Assembly: GCF_963678635.1 (NCBI RefSeq) | Contig: NC_087065.1 | Location: 29,037,254-29,097,253 of the forward strand | Direction of reading: 5' to 3' | From: Symsagittifera roscoffensis | Taxonomy: Eukaryota > Xenacoelomorpha > Acoela > Convolutidae | Length of the DNA stretch: 60,000 nt | Shown: piece by piece, positions 42,601 through 52,122 of the stretch | Layout of the letters: each line of letters starts with the position of its first letter | How positions within the stretch are numbered: the stretch's first letter is position 1 | Notes under the pieces: generated by a model | The model's input: the letters and a program-made list of their open reading frames with translations, nothing else | Told to the model about the DNA's origin: nothing | The model's database searches: none | Made by a program: the position numbers and the translations under genes

Positions 42601-45600
42601 GACCTATTTTTCCTTTTAAATGTTCTATCTCTGGCAAAACCGGTTTGTCAGATTCTAGTTCGTATGACGAGGGGCGTTCCGGAAAATTCGAGCAGCTTGA
42701 TAAGCCGTCGTCCGTTTCGGATTTCATTGAAAACAATTTATGAATAGATTTTAATTCATTAATCCTCTTTAAGATTTTATCTTTATTTGCATGATAAGGA
42801 CAGTCTTTCACACTATATTTCTTCAAGTTTTCTGTCTCCTCATAGTCGGTCCTCATCGGCAAGGCGTAGCCAAGCTTCTTTCCACGCTGGATTGAAACCG
42901 TGGTGTCCAGTGTGTTCAACAACACACTGACACACAGTCCGTTTCGCGTTACCGAGAAGCTCCGGCCTAAAATCACCGAACTCTGACTATTTGGATTCGG
43001 TACTAAGCAAACCTGTTTACTATCACTCAACGAATTTAGATTTCTCATTCTAAAAATTGCTACTACAGCTTGTCCTGGTTGTAATTTTACTTTTCTATCC
43101 AAAAAAACTGGTACCTTATTTTCGTCTGTTATTATCCTATTAATTGGTCTCTTAACATACTTTCGGTCCGGCTTTCTAATCCGTATCAGACCGTTGTTCA
43201 AATCAATCATCACGTCAAAATTCCTGACAAAATCTCTGCCCAAGATGAATTGGTCGGCATCGTCCAGATTCTCTACCACCAGGAAGCTCATCCAAAGATC
43301 CCGTCCTCCCATGTGGAGGACCGTTATTGGTGTTCTTCCGGCTACGTAGATAGCTCCTCGATTGGCTGCAGCCAGTCGGAGATTCGTTGGAATCAGATCT
43401 TCCCGCGTGAAGCCCATTCTTTCCCAAGTTTTTATCGGCATCACACTCACTACCGCTCCTGTGTCCAGAAGCCCTGTGACTCCGATTTTTGTTCCGTTGG
43501 TGTCGAGCAGATGTGCTGTCACATCTGCTTCATATCCAATGTGTACTGCGTCTTGTTCCATCATGGCGTCATGGCCTATCCTGCGGACCTTGAGTTCCTC
43601 TTCTCCCAAATAGATCTGCCCTATTTGGTCATCATCTGTTGTTACATAAGTCCTGGTGTAGATGCTGATCCCATCCACGTTCAGCATCACTTGATACGGC
43701 CCATAGACTTCTAGGTAGCGTCCATGAAGTTTCTTCATGCGAGGGCCATCCGTCGTTAGTAGTGCCCTCACAGCCCTCGACTCGGTGCGTGGCTCCATCT
43801 GCCTCAGATAGTCTGCATATGTGTCCAAATGCATCAAAGTGAACTCAGACGGTTCACTCAGATTTCTGATTACCTGATGCCCTGCCACCGAGATTATCGA
43901 CTGTATTTTACTTCCTTGCGGTGCCATACCGAACCTCTGACCAGAGATAACATTAAGTTTCATGCTCAAGCTGCTTGGTGCTTTTGCCTCTTCAACTTCC
44001 GTTGCTTCGAAGGCGTTCAGTTGCTCCTGTAATTTTTCATTCTCCAGCTCGAGTTTCACCTTTTGTTCAATCTCTTTCGTCACTAGTTCCTGCTGTACTC
44101 TATTTATAGCATCCCTCGCAGCTGCCCTATAATCGATTTTGAAGTCATCGGCCGCAGTTGCTGGTTCCGGTTCACGTGCTTCCTCTGTTACCGCTTGCAT
44201 CTTCTTTGCCACCAGCTCTTGAGGTTTATCCTTTCTGCGTGCCTCCGCTTCACTCAAAAGTCGAGCCTTGTTTGCTTTCACTCCTGACAAAGCTTCTTCA
44301 TGCCTTGGATGCTTGATGTCTGCCACTGCATCCCAGAATTGCGGACAATCTGATTTAAAATGACCTTCCAAGTTACAAAAGAAACACCTCGGGCCAAATT
44401 TCGCAATTACTCCTCTCATGAAATCCTCATGATCCAACTCTGACGCATCTTCGTCCTCGAGGCTAAAGCCTATTGCTTTCATGCCTTGTTTGTAAGCTGG
44501 GCATGCTGACACATGATGGTCTGTTGAACTACAATTAGCACAAGAGCGTCTCTTGTCCATATCGTCCCTCGGTTTGTACCAATTGTTCCCTTGGTTCGCT
44601 GGTCCGTTGTTAAAATTGCCATAATTGTTCTTGTAATATCCAGATCTCGAAGGAGGTTTCAACAATAGATACTCTTTTGATTTGAGCCTCAACTCCTCCG
44701 GTGTTGGCGCATTAGTTGATAGTGGTGTGTAATGCGTTGCTAGCATCGTACGAAGTTCATCATTTTTCACACCATCGATGAATTTTGAGGCTACGGCCAG
44801 GTTCATCCTTCGGTTTGACTCATCCGGTTGGCTGCGTCTTCTCAGCATTTCCAAATCGTCGAGAAACTTGTCTATGGTTTCATCTTCCCGTTGCCTCCGT
44901 TTCTCGAAGCGCATCATCGCCTGGTGCCCCTGCACCCCTGATCCGAAACGGTTTAACAAGATTTCGAAGATTTTCTCAGCAGTGTCACGTTGATACTGTT
45001 TCTTAGCCATGACACAGTTCAGGGCTGTCCCTTCTAAGTTGCTGGTGAGCGCGCTGCATTCCTGTCTCTCCGACAAGTCCTCTTCCTCGAAATGCAGCTT
45101 CATTACCTCTATCCAGGTATCAATACAGCCATCAGATTCGTCCTTGTAGCATCTTGGCTTCTTAAAGACTCTTCTGGACTTTTCACTGCGTTCATTGGTT
45201 CTAGATAACCGCGTCAGGAATGTCTCCAAAGACCTGTTCAGGGGTTCAAATGCTGTGGCCATTGCCGTAGCATCCCTTGAGTGTCCCGCTTGAGTGTCCT
45301 CACACCTTGTTGAAGGCTCTGTGTGCGGTGCATCCCTGCAATACGAATCACCATGAGCGTTTCCCGCTTGGCCCATGTGACTCCTCCTCGGGCTTGTATG
45401 CCCCATGTTGCCAGAATCGCTTCTCCCGGTCGCATGTGTGCTTTGCGTTGGTCGTTCGTTCGAGGTTTGTCTGTTCCCCGTTGAAATCGCTCTACTGTTC
45501 GGGCCCCATGCTGTATTACCCCTTGTGGCATAGCCTGATGAACTGCCCCTGCCTCTAGTGGATCCATACGTCTTCCGCCTTTGATGTTCATTGAAGTTCA

Positions 45601-46945
45601 CCCTCGGTTCCCTGCTGGGACCTCCCGAGTTCGGCTCTCCTTCTTTTGGTCCACTCTTGCTGCTTAGTAGCCCGTCCAACCTATCCATGATAGCCTGAGT
45701 TCGCGTCTCCATCATCGCGTCTATCTTTGTGTCAAGAGACCCAAGAGACTGCTCTTGCTGAATTCTTAACTTCTCCATGTCGGCTCTTAAGCGTAACTCC
45801 CTCTGTTCCGCCTCTCTTGTCATTCGCGACAAGTTCCTCGTCATATGTTCGTCCGTTCTTTCTTTCAAGCGTTTTTCGCTTCTGCCAACTTCTTGTCTGT
45901 TGCGGTTTATTTCTTCCCGCAGACTTTCTCTTTCAATGTGAACTGCTCTTTCTAGTTCACTCATCCTTATCGACATCTGTTCATTTTGTTCTCTTAAACT
46001 GCCCACTATGTTGTTTAAGGCTTCCTCTAGTGCTGCCCCGTTATCCACGAGTGGCGTCACTAGTGGCGGTGTAACCCTGTCGGTCCCAGGTAACTTCGTG
46101 CTTGTCGAGATCCGGGCCTTGACTCTCTGCTTCAACGTCTTTTCATTATTTATTTCAGGATCCATTAACGCATTGCCGAGCCCTCTGGTTCTACTCTCTT
46201 CAGGTTGTGGCTCCGAACTTGTCCTAATCGCGAGGTCCTTTGACTGGCCCGGTGTGTTTGCCTCCTTGCTTATCGTTGTCACTACACCAAATTTGTCCAT
46301 GGTTCCAGTCTCTCTTCCGACGTGTGCCTCACTCTCCTGGATCGAACTATTGAGGCTGACTTGAGATCCAAAGTCCCCTTGCTCTTCTTCATCTTCCCCA
46401 TCCTCCTGGGACTCACCATCGTTTCCTGCTCCTCCTCCCATGCTGAATGGAAAGAAGTTTCCTAAGGTGTTCTTCATTCTTTCTGAGAACGATGACGACG
46501 TTGTTTGTTTCCCAGTTCCGCTTGCCATCATAGTGTTGTCTGTCGGAGATCTTCTAGTTGTCGCTACTTCAGTTGAGATGTCGGACAGTTCCGACATCTC
46601 TTCCCGATCCAATGTCCCGGTTGAAGTTGCAAAATCGTGGCCTTGTTCTACCGGAGTAGATTCACTCGCCAGCCTTCTGCCTCTCCCTTCCAGTCCATTT
46701 ACTCCCTGGTTGTCGTTCATGGTATGGTCCGTATTGACCTCCACTTCTAACAGTTCTCTTCGCTCTTCTGAGGTCTTCTGACTTCTCGTTTCAACCATTC
46801 TGCCTGAAACCGTCTCCTCTTTATCGGACCGGGATCGCTTGATCCAATCCACAAAAGGATCGGTCATCGTTTTTCTTTGCTTTTCAGGTATGAATTTCCT
46901 AGAGCTATTACCTCGTTTTGGTATCCGTGACTTGTCTAGACTCAT
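39596..46945 (-). CDS. Gag-pol polyprotein of the giant Gypsy element, frame 1 (2449 codons)
   Basis: ATG at 46945. Gag and pol share one frame with no stop between them. Domains: acidic N-terminus; coiled coil about 302-425; helical capsid-like core about 560-760; two C-x2-C-x4-H-x4-C knuckles at 802-815 and 854-867; retropepsin LLDTGA with Asp 1161; RT with Asp 1581 (TTLDLGSAF) and YVDD at 1646-1649; RNase H about 1790-1915 (RDAS, KAEMFAVV, RVDN, NADSLS); a long linker of about 490 residues, partly acidic and Ser-rich, with three LSGE/SSGE repeats; then the integrase zinc finger HDQMGHQG near 2416. The frame ends at 39596 through a one-base shift inside the zinc finger, and the same protein continues in the frame 37341-39632. 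All catalytic residues up to that point are intact. Confidence 0.95.
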   Translation of the reverse strand: MSLDKSRIPKRGNSSRKFIPEKQRKTMTDPFVDWIKRSRSDKEETVSGRMVETRSQKTSEERRELLEVEVNTDHTMNDNQGVNGLEGRGRRLASESTPVEQGHDFATSTGTLDREEMSELSDISTEVATTRRSPTDNTMMASGTGKQTTSSSFSERMKNTLGNFFPFSMGGGAGNDGESQEDGEDEEEQGDFGSQVSLNSSIQESEAHVGRETGTMDKFGVVTTISKEANTPGQSKDLAIRTSSEPQPEESRTRGLGNALMDPEINNEKTLKQRVKARISTSTKLPGTDRVTPPLVTPLVDNGAALEEALNNIVGSLREQNEQMSIRMSELERAVHIERESLREEINRNRQEVGRSEKRLKERTDEHMTRNLSRMTREAEQRELRLRADMEKLRIQQEQSLGSLDTKIDAMMETRTQAIMDRLDGLLSSKSGPKEGEPNSGGPSREPRVNFNEHQRRKTYGSTRGRGSSSGYATRGNTAWGPNSRAISTGNRQTSNERPTQSTHATGRSDSGNMGHTSPRRSHMGQAGNAHGDSYCRDAPHTEPSTRCEDTQAGHSRDATAMATAFEPLNRSLETFLTRLSRTNERSEKSRRVFKKPRCYKDESDGCIDTWIEVMKLHFEEEDLSERQECSALTSNLEGTALNCVMAKKQYQRDTAEKIFEILLNRFGSGVQGHQAMMRFEKRRQREDETIDKFLDDLEMLRRRSQPDESNRRMNLAVASKFIDGVKNDELRTMLATHYTPLSTNAPTPEELRLKSKEYLLLKPPSRSGYYKNNYGNFNNGPANQGNNWYKPRDDMDKRRSCANCSSTDHHVSACPAYKQGMKAIGFSLEDEDASELDHEDFMRGVIAKFGPRCFFCNLEGHFKSDCPQFWDAVADIKHPRHEEALSGVKANKARLLSEAEARRKDKPQELVAKKMQAVTEEAREPEPATAADDFKIDYRAAARDAINRVQQELVTKEIEQKVKLELENEKLQEQLNAFEATEVEEAKAPSSLSMKLNVISGQRFGMAPQGSKIQSIISVAGHQVIRNLSEPSEFTLMHLDTYADYLRQMEPRTESRAVRALLTTDGPRMKKLHGRYLEVYGPYQVMLNVDGISIYTRTYVTTDDDQIGQIYLGEEELKVRRIGHDAMMEQDAVHIGYEADVTAHLLDTNGTKIGVTGLLDTGAVVSVMPIKTWERMGFTREDLIPTNLRLAAANRGAIYVAGRTPITVLHMGGRDLWMSFLVVENLDDADQFILGRDFVRNFDVMIDLNNGLIRIRKPDRKYVKRPINRIITDENKVPVFLDRKVKLQPGQAVVAIFRMRNLNSLSDSKQVCLVPNPNSQSSVILGRSFSVTRNGLCVSVLLNTLDTTVSIQRGKKLGYALPMRTDYEETENLKKYSVKDCPYHANKDKILKRINELKSIHKLFSMKSETDDGLSSCSNFPERPSSYELESDKPVLPEIEHLKGKIGQGDFEKLRDLLNRNAEVFSKHKADIGCCNFVEHEIELEEGAVPHREGARRMTPHKSEACRAEIEMLLEYDMIEPSKSPWACGVVMAKKKGGQLRFCCDFRYLNAVTIKDAYPIPRIDESLSKLGDAKFFTTLDLGSAFWQVPLRKKDREKTGFACELGLYQWKRMPFGLCNATATFQRLMAQALTGVTKKYGNLLMCYVDDVVIATPTLEDHIDRLDVVFGCMKRAGLKCKPSKCEILRDSIKYLGRMVDRHGVRPDPEAVEAVLTWKAPRTDTQLMSFLGFANYYREFIKGYADKVYPMQKLMRNKGKKFEWNDEAQVAFENIKRELCEAPVLGMPTEKGMYVLDRDASVVAISGILHQEQEWNGRTVLRPIAYGSKVLSDTEMKYGAPKAEMFAVVTFVEKYRAYLGSAPFKLRVDNRALSWLKTYSMDQSYIGRWIVRLDGYHMIIEHRMRDKHQNADSLSKKTEFYERLEQKQANQAEIKEGFSFLDKVTYEALPLTRWLDKSGHPIPGHPELPVEKAAEIKILSKEDPVPLDLLLRSNLVQQELSRMNINSLSLLDKTVQVTPQVMRMLGGLLEREVTRDDPEWTAAMASLTVSEKVKIMPSRRQHEENERDCRTIVQQLVSSIPQEILTSTSYGQKEQGSSKRKKTVTFVERDKEGEVVEQNLLQDYSSGEKDDEKNQRSQDQHPGQGNLSGESEINEEIPDEKQDRENKVLSGEFRWMQRKHRHDLEERAVSSTTSSTDDDSRNSGMDTYSDRNSSSGSELSELAIHTLLVETRARDLDREVYQDPDSDRYLIPSERVFDNAADDLETIAVSKRSISLLPQKEVVRNDLQPFQQETQPLAKIWCVKMEEDTHQPNELNSQMRVMKTYLKAKYRLSDLLRAQRNDRMTSNLKRWIENGAPDKGDLEEDSYRILRQYFMQKEGRLYLNKDGIVACRRREEDKVLYKYNAIVLPQLYQTELLFRSHDQMGHQGIDKVYQRILKRFEWPGMKKACENG

Positions 46946-47724
46946 TTTCTATTTGTCACTTTTTAATACCTATACTTAACTCGATTGCTAGAGACTTTAT
47001 AGTTTTATTAACAATAATAATGACACAACACAATAAATTTCACCAGATTCTATTAAATAGTGACCACGAATCCCTGTATGTTGTCAGAGTACAGTTTGTA
47101 TAAAATTTATTCACACTAACCGATTATCGGTCCAAAGATCTGGAAACTAGCTCAATATGATGTTATCAGTCAATTTAAAAGATAGTGTATTAACTACCCA
47201 ATCAAGCACAGTTTATGCTGATTTAAAATCAAAAACAAATAATTTATTTTGACACAATATGAATGTATATATAAAAAAAACGTATGTGTCTTGTACTCTT
47301 AGTCGGTCGCAGTACAATAGTCGAACCTGTCTTTTAAAGAAAAAGCTTTCCCTGCTCGGTGCCGCACCAAACAGACAAAACTTTGAAGGCAGTAATTTTC
47401 TCAAGTGGGCGTCTATTGCACCCACCGAGTACTGTGTTACCTATCTGCCTTCGGACTGCCCGAGCTAGACCTACTAAAATCCTCTGGGCAGTCACTATTC
47501 CCAAAAACGTATTATGTTTCAATCCACACCAATGAATCACGCTCTTTTTAATTTAGACTTAGTGTCGCGAATATCCGAGTTCGGACCTGTTCTGTATTAG
47601 TCTGGTTCTTATTGGAAGGCAAGTTACCAGTGCAGTCACTGATACCTAGCCTGTGTGCTAATAACCTAATACCTCTCACTTTTTAGTCTTTCTTTCGTCT
47701 ACCTAAGTCCTTAACTAAATAATA

Positions 47725-47865
47725 CCCCTCCGGACTGGCACAAATAGGAGCCTTCCGGATTGATAGAATCTAGACCCCTCCGGATTTGGACCCCTTTGAG
47801 TTGGTTACTATAGGACCCCTCCGGATTTGGACCCCTCCTAACTTGACCCCTCCGGATTGAAGTTA
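47725..47865. repeat. CCCCTCCGGATTtgg motif cluster in the leader of the giant element
   Basis: Five copies of the TCCGGA-centred motif occur in 140 bp (near 47727, 47753, 47777, 47818 and 47848), with further single copies at about 48064, 48416, 48893 (TCCGGG), 49122, 49152 and, inverted, 49558. The same motif forms the stem of an LTR hairpin at 31462-31526. It is looser than the array in copy 1 but clearly homologous. Confidence 0.75.
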
Positions 47866-49693
47866 AGCTTCTTATTTGACAATTCACGCTAACGGTAAAG
47901 GGTCTTATTGCTGGCCTAACTTCGGCTCGATTAAGCTTTTGCTGTGCCCTTAGCCCTCCCTTTTGGTCTAGAATGGCCTAAAGTTACTTTATTCAACCGC
48001 TATTACCTTTTGGTAGGGGTCTAAGGGTTTTTCAGAAAAATTTATAAAACGTGAAGTGTGTACCCCTCCGGATTTGTGTAATTTGCTAAAAACAATCTCA
48101 AAAAATTTTCTCGCTCGCTTTTTCGAGTAATTCTCTTTCCTACTAGTAAGCTCAGCTAATCTCTGATCTATTGGTACCAAGATCAACTCGATATGCTCTG
48201 TAGTTTCAAAGTTATTAACCAAAACGTCTTTTTTCCAAACTCAAAAATTTTCTCTCTTATAGGTTCCGCCTAACTTTTTCCGCAAATCTGGTCCTTTCGA
48301 CCTAAAAATTATTGATCTGAGCTCAGAAGGCCTATACTCTTCTAGTTCAATGCAAAAAACCCGATCTAAAACGCTTTTGTAGAAAAAATTTGCGAAAAAC
48401 TATGCTACCTGGACCCCTCCGGATTGATGAATCCACCAAATCAAACACGTTATGTTCGATTTCTCTGCAACCCCGAAGGTTTTTGGGTAGCGGGTTTCAA
48501 AACTCGTAGATTCACTAGTGGACGTTGTCCGAACAACTATTTTTACTGTCCTAACTCAAAGATTTCAAAAAATTTTCTGATTTTATAGTGTTTCTTACTA
48601 TCAAAAAATGGGAAAATTTGGTTTTTGGTACCAAACTAGTTCCAACCACTTCCGAACTAAAGTTAACCGGTTCTACTTATTACAGTAGTGCAGTTACTAT
48701 GTATCACACTAACTTAGCGCTTTTTTCCGTTTCAAAAAATATCGATATCTCAAAAATCGCGACTTGTGGGGGGATCAAAATATCGCTATTTTGACCCTAA
48801 AAACCGGTCTATTTTCGTTGTTTTTCACTGAAAAACGATATAAGACTATTAATATAGGCTATATAAGTAATAATATTAGTAATACTATACCCCTCCGGGT
48901 TTGTTTATTATCCGAATTAAGGTGCTTAACTCGGATATTCGCAGTTCGGTGAAGGGTCACTACAGTGCAGCACTGTCGAGCCCCCCACAGATTACTATCT
49001 TACTTTTTGTACCAAAAGGGATACAAAACTCGTTAACGATACCCAACAGTCGATTGTTGTTGTCGTTGAGCCCCTTCTTGTTGCTCCTTGTACTGCTTGC
49101 CGGATCGGTCTTCACCCAGGACCCTTCCGAATTGAGCGCAAATCAGCTGACCCTTCCGGATTGAGCGCAATTTATCATTAACGTGCTTAAATGCTCAAAT
49201 AACCCTACAGTACAAGCCTCACAAACGGGCCACAAAATTGATCGTAACGATCCTGACTGATATAAATGCCTGTAACAACAATATATCTATCAACAACAAA
49301 CGGGGGGGTTGAATCACATCTTGTCTGGGGGGATGATTTCTACTGATTTTTTACTTTTTTACTGTTTTTGGTTTTTTCGATTATTTTTTATGTTTTTTGT
49401 TTTTCTTGGGTACTATACTATTTTTTGTTTGGTTTTACTTATATCTTTAAGTGTTTTTGGTCACCAACCACTCAGGGGACGAGGAGACGGCCGATCCCCC
49501 CACCCTTCCTGGTTCGTGAATTTTCGGTCTTAACTAGGTTAAAAAACTATTCACGGCAATCCGGAAGGCCTCCGCGTTCCGAACTACCCTTCCGCCCCGG
49601 CGGTTTAGGCCTATTAAGGGCGTTAATGTGAGCATCCGCTCGGCGCGGAGTGCTCGTTAACGGTTCCGCCGTCATGATGTTATAAAAGAATAA

Positions 49694-49708
49694 CACCCAG
49701 GAGCGCCA
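49694..49708 (-). promoter_or_regulatory. Candidate primer-binding site
   Basis: Read on the minus strand, 12 nt inside the 5' LTR, the sequence is TGGCGCTCCTGGGTG. It starts with the TGG that pairs with a tRNA CCA end, and the following bases could pair with an acceptor stem and T-stem. The 12-nt gap from the LTR is larger than usual, and the tRNA cannot be named from the window. Confidence 0.35.
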
Positions 49709-49720
49709 TAAAAACATACA

Positions 49721-50642
49721 TGTAACATTCGCCCGGAAGATACATATCGACGGATAACAAAACTAAGTCTTAAGACGACTGGCTAGCGTTTAAACAGAGC
49801 TTTGCATGTTTTTCACCGTCTCTACCAAGCCAGTACTTTTCGGTGGTCTTTCTTACATCAGGTCGACAAAAACGTTACTGTTCTCCGGCTTCGACCAGAA
49901 CGCTCAAACTAACTGAATTACATGCAAAATTAGTGAGCTCATGGCTGGGTCTCAGTATCCCCAGACCACGAGGTCACTCCTAAAAACAGGGCTACTACTT
50001 ATTATATTACTATTGTTTTTGTTCAGTAGATAAAAACCATCATCTCCATCGAAGATGGATCAACCCTTTCCCCCAACTCCTAGCACCTCATCCTTGTCAA
50101 AACAATCAAAATATCAGTTAAATTCAAGTCAGGACATGACAGGATGCTAAAAGTTTATGTGAGTTAATAAAAGTTTCCGTCCCGAGACCCTTCCGGATTC
50201 TTGAATCCGCTGAATCAAGCTCCTTACTCTTGATTTCTTGCTAATCCGGAAGGCTGGTTCTCACCCTTCACCGTTGTTGGCAACGGCCTTGCAACTATTG
50301 TAGCAGCACAATAGTTGCAACTTGGAACGTTCTCCGCTATTCTGTAGTTCGTTGTCGTTTTTCTTTAATCTCGATTTTCGTTCTGTTCGCAATCACAGAT
50401 AAAAGTTGTTCTGTTTTTCACTCGCTTTTTGTTAAAATGGCCGTTTCAGCATTTCTCAGAAATGTGACGTCATCATTCGAATTTTTGAAAATTTAAAATA
50501 CTAGAATATTCTAGCCCTCACGGTTTGGCTAAACGTTCCAATAACGTCGCTAATCCTTCGAAATCATCAGCTCGGAAGGCTTACTGCTCAAAATTCGAAT
50601 CCTGCATAAATTGCATTTTGGCCATTCTGGTCGAATGTCACA
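49721..50642 (-). repeat. 5' LTR of the giant Gypsy element
   Basis: Same sequence as 30993-31915 apart from about four substitutions and one single-base indel. As the 5' LTR it should hold the promoter. The TGACGTCA palindrome at 50465-50472 lies about 170 bp into the LTR in the direction of transcription and matches the CREB/ATF consensus. No convincing TATA box is visible. Confidence 0.95.
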
Positions 50643-51665
50643 AATGCAAAAATTTAGGCCTTATTCTTGATTCAAGTTTATCTTCTCATGCTCAAATCAA
50701 AACAATTCTCCAAAAAATGGCACAAGGAATTAAAACTATAGAAACAATTGGACAACAACTGCCGACATTATCATTAGTTGCCTTGCTTCATTGTCTTGTT
50801 TTATCACATTTAGATTATTCAGCAATATTTTTAATACAAATTAATGCTACTTTGATGCTATCTCTAGAGAAACAGTTGAACTGGGCGTTAAAAAGATTAT
50901 ATTTCAGATCGAAATTTAAATCTTCTTCCCTTCTTCGCATTAGCAAATCGTTCATTGGAATCGAGAAAAGAATTGAGTTAAAGTGTATAACATACTTATA
51001 CCAATATCTTACAAACAAAAAGAAGGCTTTTCAAAATACATTGAGACTACCGACTGCCAATTATAGGCTCAACAAAAGAACGAAACAAACTAGTTTTGAC
51101 AAACATTGTTCAACCGCTTCTCTACAAAAATCATTTTTTCATTTGACTTCTAAAAAATGGAATTCACTGCCCATAATTTTGCGCAATTTAGAAAAATCGA
51201 GAACAGGATTCAAGAAAAAATTGAAAGAATTTTACGTGAGTGAATTGAGAAACAATCCAATATGTACAAATACAAATACGTGGGGTGATTTCCGGTTTTG
51301 CTAAATCTATGTTTTAATTTAGTTTAATTTTCCAGACATTGTTTGAAAGAGAATCTGTATATACTCTGTATATACGCTGTATGTTTGGACTATCTATAAA
51401 ATTGTTTGTAAAGTTAAAATACCAGCTCGTTCGTAATTCTTGAAACTGATGTTTTTTTTTAGTATCCGTAACTTCATATATTTTAATCAACTAATTTCTG
51501 AACTGTAACCGAACTTGTTTTGTTTTGTTTATTGCTTGTTTTCTGATGTGTTTTTGTTTGATGTAACCAATGAATTTTAACCAACTTTATTATTTACACT
51601 TTGCTATACTGATGCCTCGGCTTTTATTGTATAGTAATTCAGGTGTTCTTTCTTCTTCTTCTTCT
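50643..51665 (+). mobile_element. LINE-2, right part (RT C-terminus, 3' UTR, (TTC)n tail)
   Basis: Continues the LINE-2 frame after the 19.65 kb Gypsy insertion: KNLGLILDSSLSSHAQIKTI through SHLDYS to KKWNSLPIILR and a stop at 51302-51304. These are typical C-terminal motifs of jockey/CR1-like RT proteins. The open frame beginning at 50525 is a chimera whose first 39 codons come from the LTR. About 340 bp of 3' UTR and a (TTC)n tail at 51648-51665 follow, after which the array spacer resumes. Confidence 0.85.
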
Positions 51666-51996
51666 AAAAAATTGTTCTTGCTATGTGAAACATTCGCAAC
51701 GAGAAAATGGAAATAATCAGTGTGAAATTTTGAACTAAACTCAGACGTTTCTTACTTATTCACGCGAAGTGGAAAACTTAGTGCAGATAAGGAAAACGGG
51801 CATTTTCAAGTCCGGGTTACATAAGTAAGTCATTGAATCCAAATATTGATACTTTAACAGATGGTAGCTCTGATCATTTGCTCTCGGTCAATGTAAAAAT
51901 TTTACTGAATTTCGAAGGACTTTTTGTTCAAAATGTACATTAAAAACAGGCATTTTACAGTAAAAAATCTAGAATCTGCACTTAATTCTCTCCACT
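51666..51996. repeat. LINE-1 array spacer (resumed) and an inverted LINE-1 scrap
   Basis: 51666-51812 resumes the unit spacer exactly where LINE-2 interrupted it at 29370. From about 51813 to 51996 the sequence is the reverse complement of two LINE-1-associated pieces: the CTACCATCTGT region after the (CTA)n tail, and the 13482-13600 segment. The array therefore ends in an inversion immediately upstream of the AMPK gene. Confidence 0.7.
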
Positions 51997-52122
51997 AGTG
52001 TATAAACAGACAAACCAAACCCAGTAAAAAAAACTTGAAAAGCAGTAGAGAAATACTTTCAGACGAGATTGGGTCTGACTTTCCTGTTTGTTGTTGTTTG
52101 ATACAGATTATTGCTTCTACAG

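Larger units (their letters stand above)
46946..49720 (-). other. Exceptionally long 5' leader of the giant Gypsy element
   Basis: About 2.8 kb separate the 5' LTR from the gag ATG. No ORF above about 90 codons is credible. It aligns with the leader of copy 1 in several blocks, notably 47325-47495 and 48000-49060. The motif ACTGCACTGGTAACTTGCC (minus strand, at about 47618-47638) recurs at about 10463 and 12160 of copy 1. It contains TGGTAACT, which could act as a splice donor. Confidence 0.65.
30993..50642 (-). mobile_element. Giant Ty3/Gypsy LTR retrotransposon (19.65 kb) with macro-like domain and extra 3' ORFs
   Basis: Bounded by direct LTRs of 923 bp (30993-31915) and 922 bp (49721-50642), which differ at about five positions. 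Transcription is on the minus strand, so the 5' LTR is the right-hand one. Order: LTR, 2.8 kb leader, gag-pol with fused frames (46945 to 37341), spacer, 406-aa ORF, 967-aa ORF, 819 bp 3' region, LTR. Protease-RT-RNase H-integrase order and RT type place it in Ty3/Gypsy. It sits inside LINE-2. The flanks share only AAT on both sides, so a target duplication is at best 3 bp visible. Confidence 0.93.

Noticed and set aside
47213-47540. Short leader frames (68-70 codons) as leader peptides
   Set aside because: Partly similar to copy 1 at the DNA level, but reading frames and stops are not conserved, so conservation is better explained by a non-coding element.
50525-51304. 259-codon ORF as an intact gene
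   Set aside because: The first 39 codons lie in the LTR and the rest is the C-terminus of the interrupted LINE-2 RT; a fortuitous fusion.
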